57,369 nt of DNA from an uncultured Chlorobiaceae bacterium (GTDB lineage: Bacteria > Bacteroidota > Chlorobiia > Chlorobiales > Chlorobiaceae), in assembly GCA_903839405.1 (NCBI GenBank), contig CAIMCD010000023.1, positions 1-57,369 of the forward strand, given 5' to 3'. The position numbers and the translations under genes were made by a program. Under the pieces are notes generated by a model, which was not told the origin of the DNA, did no database searches, and saw only the letters and a list, made by a program, of their open reading frames with translations. Numbering within the stretch: the stretch's first letter is position 1; every line of letters starts with the position of its first letter. Below are positions 46,196 through 55,597 of this stretch, one piece after another.

Positions 46196-46990
46196 ATGCG
46201 CATAAACCTTGAACTGAGTCACCGGAAGCGGACGGTGACGCTGCCGATCAATAATTCATACCTTGTATCCTCACTGATCTATAATATTGTTGATAAAAGC
46301 TCAAGCGAGTATGCAGAGCGGTTGCATGAGCAGGGGTATCGGCTGGCGAACAGGGCCTTCAAGCTCTTTACCTTCTCTCCGCTCTACCCCGGAAACCGGC
46401 GCAAGTGGGTGATGCATGAGAACGGAACCATGAGCACCTCCGAAAGCCTGCTCCATTTTACGATTTCGTCGATGAAGTCGGAGTTTATTGAGCATCTGGT
46501 GATCGGGCTTCTGCAGGATCCTTACGTTTGGATAGGCAAGGAACGGTTCAGGGTCGAGACGGTGCGCAAGCTTGATGCACCGGAGCTTACCGGCGATATG
46601 GAGTTCATCATGCTCTCGCCCCTTGTCTGCACCACAAAAAGGGAAGAGCGGCACTATCCGCAGTTTCTCTTTCCTGGTGACCCGGAATTTGCACGGGTAG
46701 TGCTGGAAAACCTCTGCCGGAAATATCAGGTGCTGCATGGGCGCTTGTTTCGCTGCAGCGATGAGGAGTTTGGTTTTGCCATCGACCAACCCTATGTGGA
46801 ACGGATGCAGGGAAAGGTTCAAAAACTGATAACGCTCAAAGAGGGGAGAAGTGACGAAACAAAAATCAAGGGAACCCTCGCCCCTTTCCGGCTGAAAGCC
46901 CCCCGTGAGCTTATTGAAATCGGCTACGAATGCGGCTTTGGAGAAAAAAACGCCCAGGGCTTCGGCATGGTCAAGCTGGCTGGCAGTTGA
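46196..46990 (+). CDS. cas6: Cas6 crRNA-processing endoribonuclease
   Basis: 264 residues. Cas6 with two ferredoxin-like domains: LPINNSYLVSSLIYNIV at the N-terminus, KLFTFSPLY near residue 58 and the C-terminal Gly-rich loop ECGFGEKNAQGFGMVKL. A candidate catalytic His is in the N-terminal half (His43, LHEQGYR context). Cas6 cleaves at the base of the repeat hairpin, leaving an 8-nt tag, which matches the ATTGCGAC following the stem on the minus strand. It is the last gene of the operon, 2 bp from cmr1, yet it has GC-rich, chromosome-like composition, unlike the cmr genes. Confidence 0.92.
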   Translation: MRINLELSHRKRTVTLPINNSYLVSSLIYNIVDKSSSEYAERLHEQGYRLANRAFKLFTFSPLYPGNRRKWVMHENGTMSTSESLLHFTISSMKSEFIEHLVIGLLQDPYVWIGKERFRVETVRKLDAPELTGDMEFIMLSPLVCTTKREERHYPQFLFPGDPEFARVVLENLCRKYQVLHGRLFRCSDEEFGFAIDQPYVERMQGKVQKLITLKEGRSDETKIKGTLAPFRLKAPRELIEIGYECGFGEKNAQGFGMVKLAGS

Positions 46991-47466
46991 AAGTTGATAA
47001 TTGGCAGAGGAGACCTTGCTCATCAAGACCAAAACCACATCTCCCATTCAGTGATTCAAAATGATCCTTTTCACTCTTGCTTCTTTTGTGCAAAGAACTT
47101 TAAGAATCGGAGTAGAATTACAAAAGGAAAAAATAATAGGGGGATGGAAGACAAACGGTTGTGTGGCTGGATTGCTGCGGCCGTTGCATGGAAGGCTAAG
47201 CCGGCGGCTGAAAGTGAGGGGAAAAGCTGTTATGATGGGTTTGAATGTGTATTTTATGGATAGGGTTGCGAGAGTGGAGTATGGTGCCGAGAGTAGCGTC
47301 AACGACGGTGTAGTGTTCCTTTCAATTGCCGCCTGAGACTTTGTATTTCAGTAAACTCTTTTTTACTATATCATTACTAGCGTATCCCGCCCTTCGCTGA
47401 ACTGGTCCGGCGGGAGTAACCTCTTTGTTTCTGGAGGGTTTTCGGGTTTAATCGATACTATTTTTT
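46991..47466. other. Intergenic region at the right edge of the CRISPR island
   Basis: 476 bp between cas6 and the amidohydrolase. Two overlapping open frames (about 90 codons each, plus strand) show no recognisable protein features and are not annotated. Just past cas6 lies TTGAAAGTTGATAATTGGCA (46987-47006), matching the left edge of the island. A 7-bp stem TCCCGCC (47385-47391) / GGCGGGA (47409-47415) with no U run lies upstream of the next gene. Confidence 0.35.
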
Positions 47467-48684
47467 ATGACAACAGCACACTCTACCACTCTTGCCGAGC
47501 AAATCAGGGCGCGAGCGAGAGAGATTTTTCCGGAAGTGGTCTCTCTCAGAAGGGATATTCATGCTCATCCGGAACTCTCCTATGAGGAGGTTCGTACAAC
47601 CGCCCTCGTCAAGGAGTATCTTCTTGCTCTTGGTATTACCCCTGAGCCCTCACTGCTTGAAACCGGGGTGGTTGCCCTGATCCGTGGAGAGGGCCGCTCA
47701 AACAGGGGTGAGCTTGTTGCCCTGCGGGCTGATATTGATGCCCTGCCCTTGACCGAAGAGAATAGCCACGGTTTCTGTTCCCTTGAAGCCGGAAAGATGC
47801 ATGCCTGTGGCCATGACATGCATACGGCCATGCTGCTCGGTGCGGCTAAAATCCTTTCGGGGATGAGAGGTGAGCTTAATGGTGACGTACTGCTGATTTT
47901 TCAGCCAGCCGAGGAGAAGGCTCCGGGCGGAGCAAAACCGTTACTTGATGGCGGCCTTTTCAGGCGGTTCAAACCGCTGGCCATTATTGGCCAGCACTGC
48001 TTTCCCAATGTGCCAACCGGCAGTGTTGCTCTCTGCAAGGGGAGCTTTATGGCGGCGGCGGATGAACTCTACTGCACCGTAACCGGCCAGGGTGGGCACG
48101 CTTCGGCGCCGCACAAGGCGGCTGATCCGGTGCTGGCGTCCGCCCACATCATTACCGCCGTGCAACATCTGGTCAGCCGGGTGACCCCTCCGCATGAGCC
48201 GGCGGTGATCTCCATTGCTTCCATTCACGGCGGCAATGCGCCCAATGTTATTCCGCGTCAGGTGACCATGTCCGGCACGATGAGAACCATGAATGAGGAT
48301 GTGCGCTTTCTGCTTCAGGAGAAGCTGCGCCAGACGGTTACGCATGTTGCCGAAGGGCTTGGTGTTAAGGCTGAGCTTGAGATCCGCAAAGGCTATCCTG
48401 TGCTCTATAACGATCCGGTTGTGACCGAGCAGGCAAGGGTTGCCTGTACGGAGTATCTGGGCAGCGATAAGGTACTTCAGAGTGAACCAATCATGACGGC
48501 GGAGGATTTTGCCTACTATCTGCAGGAGGTTCCGGGGAGTTTCTGGCAGATCGGTACGGGAGTGGCGGAACAGGATAAAAGCAACACCCTCCACTCTCCA
48601 ACCTTTAATCCTGAAGAGGGTGCGCTCGAAACCGGCAGTGGTCTCTTGGCCTATACGGCAATCCGCTTTCTTTGCTGGGAATAA
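47467..48684 (+). CDS. M20-family amidohydrolase
   Basis: 405 residues. Metal-dependent amidohydrolase of the HipO/N-acyl-amino-acid group: LRRDIHAHPELSYEEVRT near the N-terminus, LRADIDALPL, HACGHDMHTAMLLGAA with metal-binding His and Asp, FQPAEEKAPGGAK, and AEDFAYYLQEVPGSFWQIG. A dimerisation domain lies in the middle (about 190-305). Likely removes an acyl group from an amino acid or opens a related amide; substrate unknown. It ends at a bidirectional terminator shared with the aldolase gene. Confidence 0.85.
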   Translation: MTTAHSTTLAEQIRARAREIFPEVVSLRRDIHAHPELSYEEVRTTALVKEYLLALGITPEPSLLETGVVALIRGEGRSNRGELVALRADIDALPLTEENSHGFCSLEAGKMHACGHDMHTAMLLGAAKILSGMRGELNGDVLLIFQPAEEKAPGGAKPLLDGGLFRRFKPLAIIGQHCFPNVPTGSVALCKGSFMAAADELYCTVTGQGGHASAPHKAADPVLASAHIITAVQHLVSRVTPPHEPAVISIASIHGGNAPNVIPRQVTMSGTMRTMNEDVRFLLQEKLRQTVTHVAEGLGVKAELEIRKGYPVLYNDPVVTEQARVACTEYLGSDKVLQSEPIMTAEDFAYYLQEVPGSFWQIGTGVAEQDKSNTLHSPTFNPEEGALETGSGLLAYTAIRFLCWE

Positions 48685-48696
48685 TTTTCTCCGGAT

Positions 48697-48729
48697 AAAA
48701 AAAAGGCGCCCAGTGAGAGCGCCTTTTTT
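48697..48729. terminator. Bidirectional terminator between amidohydrolase and aldolase
   Basis: Stem GGCGC (48705-48709) / GCGCC (48719-48723) extended by an eight-A run before it and a six-T run after it, so it can work on both strands. Confidence 0.85.
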
Positions 48730-48733
48730 CGTT

Positions 48734-49708
48734 TCAAGCCTTCCCGTTGGAGCCGAGAACGTTGATAATCTTGTGGATGTAGAGCTTTTTGAGCGCATCG
48801 CGGGCTGGGCCGAGATATTTTCTGGGATCGAACTCTTCGGGCTTTTCATCCAGCACCTTGCGGATTGCGGCAGTCATGGCAAGGCGTCCGTCTGAATCGA
48901 TATTGATTTTGCATACGGCCGATTTGGCGGCAAGGCGAAGCTGGTCTTCACTGATACCGATTGCATCTTTCAGTCTGCCACCATGCTCATTGATGGTTTT
49001 AACCAGATCCTGCGGAACGGAAGAGGAACCGTGCAGCACGATTGGAAATCCGGGAATACGGCGTTCGATTTCGGTAAGGATATCGAGGCGGATTTTTGGA
49101 TCTTCACCTGGTTTGAACTTGAAGGCGCCGTGTGAGGTGCCGATGGAGATGGCGAGGCTGTCAACCCCGGTTTTTGCAACAAAATCCTCGACCTCTTCAG
49201 GCTGGGTGTAGGTATGGTGAGCCGCCGAGACCTCGTCCTCAATACCGGCCAGCACACCGAGTTCGCCCTCAACGGTAACATCATATTGATGTGCATATTC
49301 CACAACTTTTTTGGTCAGAGCGATGTTATCCTCATAAGAGAGATGGGAACCGTCGATCATGACTGAAGAAAATCCGGATTCAATACAATCCTTGCAGAGT
49401 TCAAAACTGTCGCCGTGGTCAAGATGAAGCACAATAGGAATTGGGGAGCCGAGTTCAGCCGCATAGGCCACAGCACCCTGGGCAAGGAAGCGGAGCAGGG
49501 TTTCGTTGGCATAGCTTCTTGCTCCTTTTGAAACCTGGAGAATAACCGGGGATTTGGTTTCAGCACATGCCATGATGATGGCCTGCATCTGCTCAAGATT
49601 GTTGAAATTGTATGCCGGAATAGCATACCCTCCTGTTACAGCCTTGCTAAAGAGCTCCCGGCTGTTACAGAGCCCGAGTTCTTTATAACTGATTGTTTTG
49701 TTTTGCAT
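48734..49708 (-). CDS. fba: Class II fructose-bisphosphate aldolase
   Basis: 324 residues. Zinc-dependent aldolase: GGYAIPAYNFNNLEQMQAI near the N-terminus, IVLHLDHGDSFELCKDCI (catalytic Asp and metal His), SVMIDGSHLSYEDNI, VEGELGVLAGIEDEV, and GTSHGAFKFKPG with the metal His. It cleaves or forms fructose-1,6-bisphosphate (and sedoheptulose bisphosphate) in glycolysis or gluconeogenesis. Single gene on the minus strand. Confidence 0.92.
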   Translation of the reverse strand: MQNKTISYKELGLCNSRELFSKAVTGGYAIPAYNFNNLEQMQAIIMACAETKSPVILQVSKGARSYANETLLRFLAQGAVAYAAELGSPIPIVLHLDHGDSFELCKDCIESGFSSVMIDGSHLSYEDNIALTKKVVEYAHQYDVTVEGELGVLAGIEDEVSAAHHTYTQPEEVEDFVAKTGVDSLAISIGTSHGAFKFKPGEDPKIRLDILTEIERRIPGFPIVLHGSSSVPQDLVKTINEHGGRLKDAIGISEDQLRLAAKSAVCKINIDSDGRLAMTAAIRKVLDEKPEEFDPRKYLGPARDALKKLYIHKIINVLGSNGKA

Positions 49709-49872
49709 TGAAAAGTTCTCCCTTTATTATTATAATAAGCCCGAATTTTTGCCGTACCGGATACAAATGTGTTACAATTTTATCAAGTGCTGGATAATAT
49801 AATATATTAGTTTTCTCATTCAAGAACAGCAACATTGCCCGCTGTAAACCTTTAGAATTGTTAAACCTGAAA

Positions 49873-51939
49873 ATGCTTAGAAAGAGTCTGTTTGTTATTA
49901 TTGTTGCCTTGGGGAGCTCTTCCCCCCTTATTGCAGAAAACAGCATAACGGCAGCTCCGGCTGTGGTTACCCTACGACCGACACCAGCCGAGGAGGAAGC
50001 GGGCAAGTATATCAGCCAATATCTTTTGCAGAACCACTACCGGAAGGTAGCTGTCAACGACTCCCTCTCTCAGCAGATTTTGCAGCGTTATATCGATAAT
50101 CTTGATGGAGGTAGAAGCTATTTTGTGGCAAGCGAGGTAGAGAGTCTCAAAAAGAGTTATGGAACCCGTCTTGATGACGAGTTTCTTGCCGGCAAGGCAA
50201 CTTCAGGATTTGCGGTCTACAACTTTTTTCTCCGCCGGGCAAAAGAGAAAATGCGATTTATGAAGGCATCGGCCGATACGGTGCACTTTAACTTTTCAAC
50301 GCCTGAAACCCTTGATCTTGATCGCAAGGCCGATCCATGGCCGGCCGACAGGCGGCTGTTGACCGATTTGTGGCGCAAAGAGCTGAAATACCAGTGGCTT
50401 AACCTGAAATATTCCGGTGAGAGTGCGCTGACCATCCGCAAAACCTTGGCAAAAAGCTTTACAAGCCGTCTCAACCTCTTGAATCGCCAGAAGCCGGAAG
50501 ATGCTTTTCAGGCATATACTTATGCGGTAACAACCTCCTTTGATCCCCATACCAGCTATTTTTCGCCGGACGAGTTTGAAAACTTCCAGATCGATATGAG
50601 TCGTTCGCTTGAGGGGATCGGCGCAAAACTCCAGACCGAAAGCGAGTATACCGTTATCAATGAGGTTATTCCGGGAGGCCCGGCATTTAAAAGCAATATC
50701 CTGAAAAAAGGTGATAAAATTATCGGGGTTGGTCAGGGTGAAACCCTTGAGATTGTTGATGTTACCGGTTGGAGGATTAATGACGTGGTTAAACTCATCC
50801 GGGGTAAAAAAGGCACCGTTGTTCGGCTGAAAATTTTTCCTGCAAGCCAGGGTGGCCGCGGGCCGGCAAAAATTGTCAAGATTGTGCGTGACAAGGTTGA
50901 CCTTGATGAGCAGGCAGCCAAGAAAACTATTATTCAGGTCAATGGTCAGAAAATCGGGGTTATTACCATTCCCTCATTTTATCTGGATTTTGAAGGGCAG
51001 CAACAGAAAAACGGCAATTACAACAGCACCAGTCGTGATGTTTCTCGTATCCTCAATGAACTGAACCTCGAGCATCTTGATGGTATTGTTATTGATCTGC
51101 GCGACAATGGCGGCGGCTCACTTGAAGAGTCGGTGAACGTTACCGGACTCTTTATTCCAAGCGGTCCGGTGGTGCAGATCAGCAATTCAGCGGGCGGCAA
51201 AATGGTGCTCAGGGATGAAGACCGCAAGGTACTCTACAGCGGCCCCCTGGCTGTGCTGGTGAACCGTTACAGCGCATCGGCTTCCGAGATTTTTGCGGCA
51301 GCAATCCAGGATTACGGACGCGGCGTTATTATTGGTGAGAGAACCTTCGGAAAAGGTACGGTTCAAAGTTTGATCAAATTGACAAGACCCTTCAGCTTTT
51401 TTGGTAAGAAACCTGAACTCGGACAAATAAAGCTGACCATTGCAAAGTTTTACCGGATTTCCGGAGGCAGTACCCAGCACAAGGGGGTGGTGCCTGATAT
51501 TGTGATGCCATCGATGATCGATACCTCCTCGATTGGCGAGGATACCTATACCAGCAGTCTGCCATGGAGCACCGTTACCCGTGCGTTTTATCGTCCGACG
51601 GCCGATCTCACGCCGGAGGAGCTTGCGGTGCTTCGCCAAAAACAGCAGGAGCGCTCAATGAAGAGCCATGTTTATCAGCGCTATCTTCAGGATCTGAATA
51701 CCCTGAACCAGATCCGCAAGCGTAAGGCGGTCTCATTGCAGGACTCATCTTTCAAGGGGGAGATTGAGAGCATCAAAAAGATCGAGAAGCAGTGGGTTCA
51801 GGAGCCGGATTCGGTCAAAAGCACGAACAAGGAGAAGGATATCCTGCTTAACCAGTCAGCGGCGGTGGTCTCTGACCTGGCGGAGCTTAAACGGGTGAAG
51901 CGGCAAACCGTTATTCGTACCATGCCGTCGCTCAATTGA
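49873..51939 (+). CDS. prc: Carboxy-terminal processing protease Prc (Tsp)
   Basis: 688 residues from ATG 49873 (an in-frame TTG lies at 49858). A signal peptide is seen (LRKSLFVIIVALGSSSPLIAE). N-terminal helical part, then a PDZ domain (about residues 245-335: EGIGAKLQTESEYTVINEV, GGPAFKSNILKKGDKIIG), then the S41 protease core: IDLRDNGGGSLEESV, and the Ser-Lys dyad in RYSASASEIFAAAI and FGKGTVQSLI. The last 100 residues resemble the Prc C-terminal domain. It cleaves C-terminal tails of periplasmic proteins. Confidence 0.9.
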   Translation: MLRKSLFVIIVALGSSSPLIAENSITAAPAVVTLRPTPAEEEAGKYISQYLLQNHYRKVAVNDSLSQQILQRYIDNLDGGRSYFVASEVESLKKSYGTRLDDEFLAGKATSGFAVYNFFLRRAKEKMRFMKASADTVHFNFSTPETLDLDRKADPWPADRRLLTDLWRKELKYQWLNLKYSGESALTIRKTLAKSFTSRLNLLNRQKPEDAFQAYTYAVTTSFDPHTSYFSPDEFENFQIDMSRSLEGIGAKLQTESEYTVINEVIPGGPAFKSNILKKGDKIIGVGQGETLEIVDVTGWRINDVVKLIRGKKGTVVRLKIFPASQGGRGPAKIVKIVRDKVDLDEQAAKKTIIQVNGQKIGVITIPSFYLDFEGQQQKNGNYNSTSRDVSRILNELNLEHLDGIVIDLRDNGGGSLEESVNVTGLFIPSGPVVQISNSAGGKMVLRDEDRKVLYSGPLAVLVNRYSASASEIFAAAIQDYGRGVIIGERTFGKGTVQSLIKLTRPFSFFGKKPELGQIKLTIAKFYRISGGSTQHKGVVPDIVMPSMIDTSSIGEDTYTSSLPWSTVTRAFYRPTADLTPEELAVLRQKQQERSMKSHVYQRYLQDLNTLNQIRKRKAVSLQDSSFKGEIESIKKIEKQWVQEPDSVKSTNKEKDILLNQSAAVVSDLAELKRVKRQTVIRTMPSLN

Positions 51940-52021
51940 CAGGGAAGGGCGATTGACAAGAGATTCCTCCCTTTGGTTGGGATGACAAACGAGGGATCAG
52001 AGGGCGAGGATGTGGTGCAAG

Positions 52022-52051
52022 AAAAAAAAGGCGGAGTTCAGGGGCTCCGCC
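52022..52051 (-). terminator. Terminator of argH
   Basis: Stem GGCGGAG (52030-52036) / CTCCGCC (52045-52051) with an 8-nt loop, next to eight A (52022-52029), giving a U run for minus-strand transcripts. Confidence 0.8.
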
Positions 52052-52060
52052 TTCGTTGTT

Positions 52061-53443
52061 TCAGAGCGTTTTTTTTGCCTCTCGGATCTGCAGGGCAACC
52101 GAATCGAATGAACAGCTTCCGTGGGTTTTTTTCGATTTCACGCTTACGTCAGCTTTAAGGCAGTCGTAGATATCCGGCTCAATGGCCTCCGAAAACTCCC
52201 TGAATGTTTCAACGGGAATATTTGGCAGGGTAACGCCGGAGGTGAGGCTCCAGGTCACAATTTTTCCGGTAATGCGGTGTGCATCGCGGAAGGGAATCTG
52301 CTTGCGTACCAGATATTCCGCAATCTCGGTAGCAAGACTGAGATCTTCAGCCGTCAGTTTCGCCAGCCGTTCCTTTTTAAGCGAGGTGTTTTCAAGCAGT
52401 TTACCGAATATCCTGACACTGCTCACCGCTGTTTCAGCGCTGTCAAAGAGCGGCTGCTTGTCTTCCTGCATATCCCGGTTGTAGGAGAGCGGTAGGCCTT
52501 TCATGATGGTGAGCATGGCCATCAGATTGCCGTAAACCCTGCCGGTCTTTCCTCTGACCAGCTCGGCAATATCGGCATTCTTTTTTTGCGGCATGAGTGA
52601 AGAGCCGGTGGCAAAGGCATCGCTGATTTCCAAATAGCCGAACTCATATGAGCTCCAGAGAATCAAGTCCTCGGCAAATCGCGACAGGTGCATCATAATC
52701 ATCGAGCAGGCGGAGATGAACTCAATCACAATATCGCGGTCACTCACGGCATCAATGCTGTTGGAGAAAAGATCCTCAAAGCCAAGCAGCTCGGCGCTCC
52801 GCTGTGGGTTGAGTGGCAGGGTGCTGCCGGCAAAGGCTGCGGCTCCGAGCGGGGAGATGTTGACCCGTTTAAGAAGGTCAGCAAGACGCTGGCGGTCACG
52901 GTTGAACATGTTGAAATAAGCCATGTAGTAGTGGCCGGCAGAGATCGGCTGGGCACGTTGCAGGTGTGTATAGCCGAAAATGATGGTCTCGCAGTTGGTT
53001 TCGGCTTTTTCCACAAGCACCGTCAAGAGAGCGTGGAGGGCTTCCTGCAGCTCATTGATCTGGCCGCGCATATAGAGCCGGGTATCGGTTGCAACCTGAT
53101 CGTTGCGGCTCCTTCCGGAATGGAGTTTGCCGGCCGTGGCTCCGATTTTTTCCTTGAGCCGGTTCTCAATAACCGTATGGATATCCTCGTCTTCCCAGTG
53201 CGGCAGCAGCGCACCGCTGGTCAGCTCCTCCTCTATTTCTCCCAGCCCCGTAATAATCTGCTCAGCCTCATCCCGGCTCACAATACCCTCTTCGGCCAGC
53301 ATGGTCACATGGGCAATCGAGCCCTTGATATCTTCATGGTAGAGCTTTTTATCGACATGAACCGATGAGGAGTAATGGAGTGCATCGCGGTCAAACGGGA
53401 GTGAAAAACGGCTTTGCCAGAGTAACTCTTTATTTTTGGACAT
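52061..53443 (-). CDS. argH: Argininosuccinate lyase
   Basis: 460 residues. Fumarase/aspartase superfamily: [39 protein letters not shown] (catalytic His), SISPLG-like segment [12 protein letters not shown], and the family signature [16 protein letters not shown]. It splits argininosuccinate into arginine and fumarate, the last step of arginine synthesis. It stands alone, without the rest of the arg cluster, on the minus strand. Confidence 0.93.
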   Translation of the reverse strand: MSKNKELLWQSRFSLPFDRDALHYSSSVHVDKKLYHEDIKGSIAHVTMLAEEGIVSRDEAEQIITGLGEIEEELTSGALLPHWEDEDIHTVIENRLKEKIGATAGKLHSGRSRNDQVATDTRLYMRGQINELQEALHALLTVLVEKAETNCETIIFGYTHLQRAQPISAGHYYMAYFNMFNRDRQRLADLLKRVNISPLGAAAFAGSTLPLNPQRSAELLGFEDLFSNSIDAVSDRDIVIEFISACSMIMMHLSRFAEDLILWSSYEFGYLEISDAFATGSSLMPQKKNADIAELVRGKTGRVYGNLMAMLTIMKGLPLSYNRDMQEDKQPLFDSAETAVSSVRIFGKLLENTSLKKERLAKLTAEDLSLATEIAEYLVRKQIPFRDAHRITGKIVTWSLTSGVTLPNIPVETFREFSEAIEPDIYDCLKADVSVKSKKTHGSCSFDSVALQIREAKKTL

Positions 53444-53559
53444 ATGGGCTGCTGGTTGTTAAAGAAAGTACAAGTGGAGGCAAAATAATAAATTTTATCT
53501 TATTGCTTCGGCGCTTGTAGCGTGAAGCTCGGCATGGTTACCAAACACGCACTCCGGAT

Positions 53560-54375
53560 ATGAAAATGAGAAGCCAACCACCACAAGCAGTGACAAAAAC
53601 CGTTGTTATTACCGGCAGTACGAGGGGCATAGGGTTTGGACTTGCGTGCCGCTTTTTGGAGAGGGGGTGCAATGTTGTCGTGAACGGGCGCTCGCAGGAA
53701 GCTACAGGGAAAGCTCTGGCGGAGCTTCAGCGCTATCGCCTTCAAGTGGCCGCTGTTGCAGCCGATGTCAGCAATCCGGAGGGGATCCGCCACCTCTATG
53801 ATGAGGCAACCAGGCAGTTCGGGCGTGTGGATATTTGGATCAACAATGCCGGCATGCTTCATGAGTCGCGCACTGTTTGGGAGCTGGATCAGGCGGCCAT
53901 CACCGAGGTGCTCCGTCTCAATATGGACGGAGTTATTCATGGCACCATTATCCCTTTCCTCCGGATGCAGCAGGAGGGTGGAGGGAAGATTTTCAATATG
54001 GAAGGGCTTGGCAGCGACGGTTTTATGATTGACGGCATGACCATTTACGGCACAACCAAAAGCGCCCTCTCCTATTTTACCCGCTCCTTTGCCCATGAAG
54101 CTCGCCAGAGTTCCGTGCAGATAGGCACCCTCAGCCCCGGCATGGTGGTGACCGACATGCTTCGTGGTATGGTCAGCGGCACTTCGCCGGAGAGCCTGAA
54201 AAAGAGGAGGTTTTTCAATGTTATGGCGGATGATGTCGATACCGTTACCGCATTCTTGTGTGAAAAGATCCTTGCCTCAACAGCTCAATCGCCAGCAATA
54301 AAGTGGCTTACCAAACCGGCAATGGTGCTGAAGATTCTTGTGGCACCCTTCAGGAAACGGGACTTCTTTGCCTGA
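53560..54375 (+). CDS. NOL/NYC1-like short-chain dehydrogenase
   Basis: 271 residues. Rossmann-fold SDR with TGSTRGIG near residue 22, VNGRSQEA, ADVSNPEG, WINNAGMLHES and intact YGTTK (Tyr163, Lys167). The stretch IFNMEGLGSDG and the C-terminal TLSPGMVVTDMLRGM, FFNVMADDVDTVTAFL resemble plant chlorophyll b reductases (NOL), which reduce the 7-formyl group to 7-hydroxymethyl. Green sulfur bacteria do not make chlorophyll b, but brown strains carry a 7-formyl group in bacteriochlorophyll e. It lies convergent with bciB, 13 bp apart. This copy keeps the catalytic Tyr that the other copy in the window lacks. Function is inferred. Confidence 0.65.
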   Translation: MKMRSQPPQAVTKTVVITGSTRGIGFGLACRFLERGCNVVVNGRSQEATGKALAELQRYRLQVAAVAADVSNPEGIRHLYDEATRQFGRVDIWINNAGMLHESRTVWELDQAAITEVLRLNMDGVIHGTIIPFLRMQQEGGGKIFNMEGLGSDGFMIDGMTIYGTTKSALSYFTRSFAHEARQSSVQIGTLSPGMVVTDMLRGMVSGTSPESLKKRRFFNVMADDVDTVTAFLCEKILASTAQSPAIKWLTKPAMVLKILVAPFRKRDFFA

Positions 54376-54388
54376 AAAGCACTTTTGT

Positions 54389-55597
54389 TTAGAGCGGAAG
54401 GTCGTACTCTCTGAGGATAACCTCTACATGCTTCGGTATCAGTTGTTCCAGCAGCTCGGGATAGCGGAATTTGACAAAGTAGTAGTGCCGGATGAGATGA
54501 AAATCAACCGAGTAGTGGGCAAACCCGATCCCTTTCGGACCGATCAGGCCGAGCATCAGAGCCATCAGTTTCCCGAGCCAGAAGGGGATTCGGCTTTTCG
54601 GTGAATACGCTCTCTTCTCTTCCTTCATGCTCTCAATAATGCGTTTCGTGGTGTTCTGGACAAATGAGCGGCACTCCCACTTGCCGGATTCCTCATAGCG
54701 CTCAAGTTCCGGCTCAATCAGCTCCAGCAGTTTCTTTCCCCTCTCGGTTCGTACCAGAACCCACTGCCGCTTCTCTTGCCGCCGCCGCTCGGCCCCGATG
54801 TAGCCGACGGTAATGTCCGCTAAGCTGTTGAGATAGTCAAAGCAGCTCATGCAGGCAACCGGGAAAATAGCGGGATTGGAAAGCTCTTCCGGGAGACTGA
54901 AAAAAGGAATTTTTTCAACATGACCATCCACGTGGCGGATATGAATCCTGAAATCCTGCATGAACTCCATATGGCGGGCGGTTTCAGGCGAGCGTGACAT
55001 TCTCCGCAGAATCCACGGCCATTTTGAGCGGGCGACATTGTCAATGCAGGGAATGCCGATGGTCAGAATCTCCATTTCGCGCAGATAGGTAAACCGCTCC
55101 TGAAAATCCCGCAGCGTATGCAGGTGGCAGGCCGCTCCGATAACCAGGATTTTTTTCATGCCGAGCTTCCATGCCTCTTCAAGGGAGCAGAGCACCGGGG
55201 AGAGCACCGGTTTGTTGCCCCTCCCGGCATAGATATCATCATGGTTACGCGCGAGAAAGGGGATCGAGAAGAAATGATTTTCAGGAGATCGGTGCAAGCT
55301 CACCACCCCTTCAACCAGACCCTCTTCAAAAGCCCTGATGGCCATACGGGTAATGATGCCGCTCCACTGCGCATCGGCCATCGGCGGCTTCAGTTGCGCG
55401 GTAAACCGTTCTAATGTAATACCAAAGCGCATCTCAACCGGATCGGTGAGGCTTCTCTGTCGTCCGAAGAGTTTTTTCTCCCGTTCGCCAAGCCAGCCGT
55501 TCCTGAAAACACAGCTCTGGATACTCTCCTCAACCGGCCAAGCCTGGATTGAGCAGAGTCCGCATGAGCTGCAAAGTGTTTTTTCTTTCTGGTGCAT
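54389..55597 (-). CDS. bciB: Ferredoxin-dependent 8-vinyl reductase BciB (F420-hydrogenase beta/HCAR family)
   Basis: 402 residues from ATG 55597 (a TTG at 55615 is in frame). N-terminal cluster motif [13 protein letters not shown], then [26 protein letters not shown], and a second Cys group [22 protein letters not shown], as expected for the two [4Fe-4S] clusters and FAD of this family. BciB reduces the C8 vinyl group of divinyl (proto)chlorophyllide; plant relatives (HCAR) instead reduce 7-hydroxymethyl chlorophyll a. Both activities fit this sequence by family alone; green sulfur bacteria that lack BciA use BciB. It is convergent with an NOL-like SDR. Confidence 0.8.
   Translation of the reverse strand: MHQKEKTLCSSCGLCSIQAWPVEESIQSCVFRNGWLGEREKKLFGRQRSLTDPVEMRFGITLERFTAQLKPPMADAQWSGIITRMAIRAFEEGLVEGVVSLHRSPENHFFSIPFLARNHDDIYAGRGNKPVLSPVLCSLEEAWKLGMKKILVIGAACHLHTLRDFQERFTYLREMEILTIGIPCIDNVARSKWPWILRRMSRSPETARHMEFMQDFRIHIRHVDGHVEKIPFFSLPEELSNPAIFPVACMSCFDYLNSLADITVGYIGAERRRQEKRQWVLVRTERGKKLLELIEPELERYEESGKWECRSFVQNTTKRIIESMKEEKRAYSPKSRIPFWLGKLMALMLGLIGPKGIGFAHYSVDFHLIRHYYFVKFRYPELLEQLIPKHVEVILREYDLPL

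Noticed and set aside
46994..47336. Two overlapping open frames of about 90 codons after cas6
   Set aside because: No recognisable motif, no ribosome-binding site, and the frames contradict each other.
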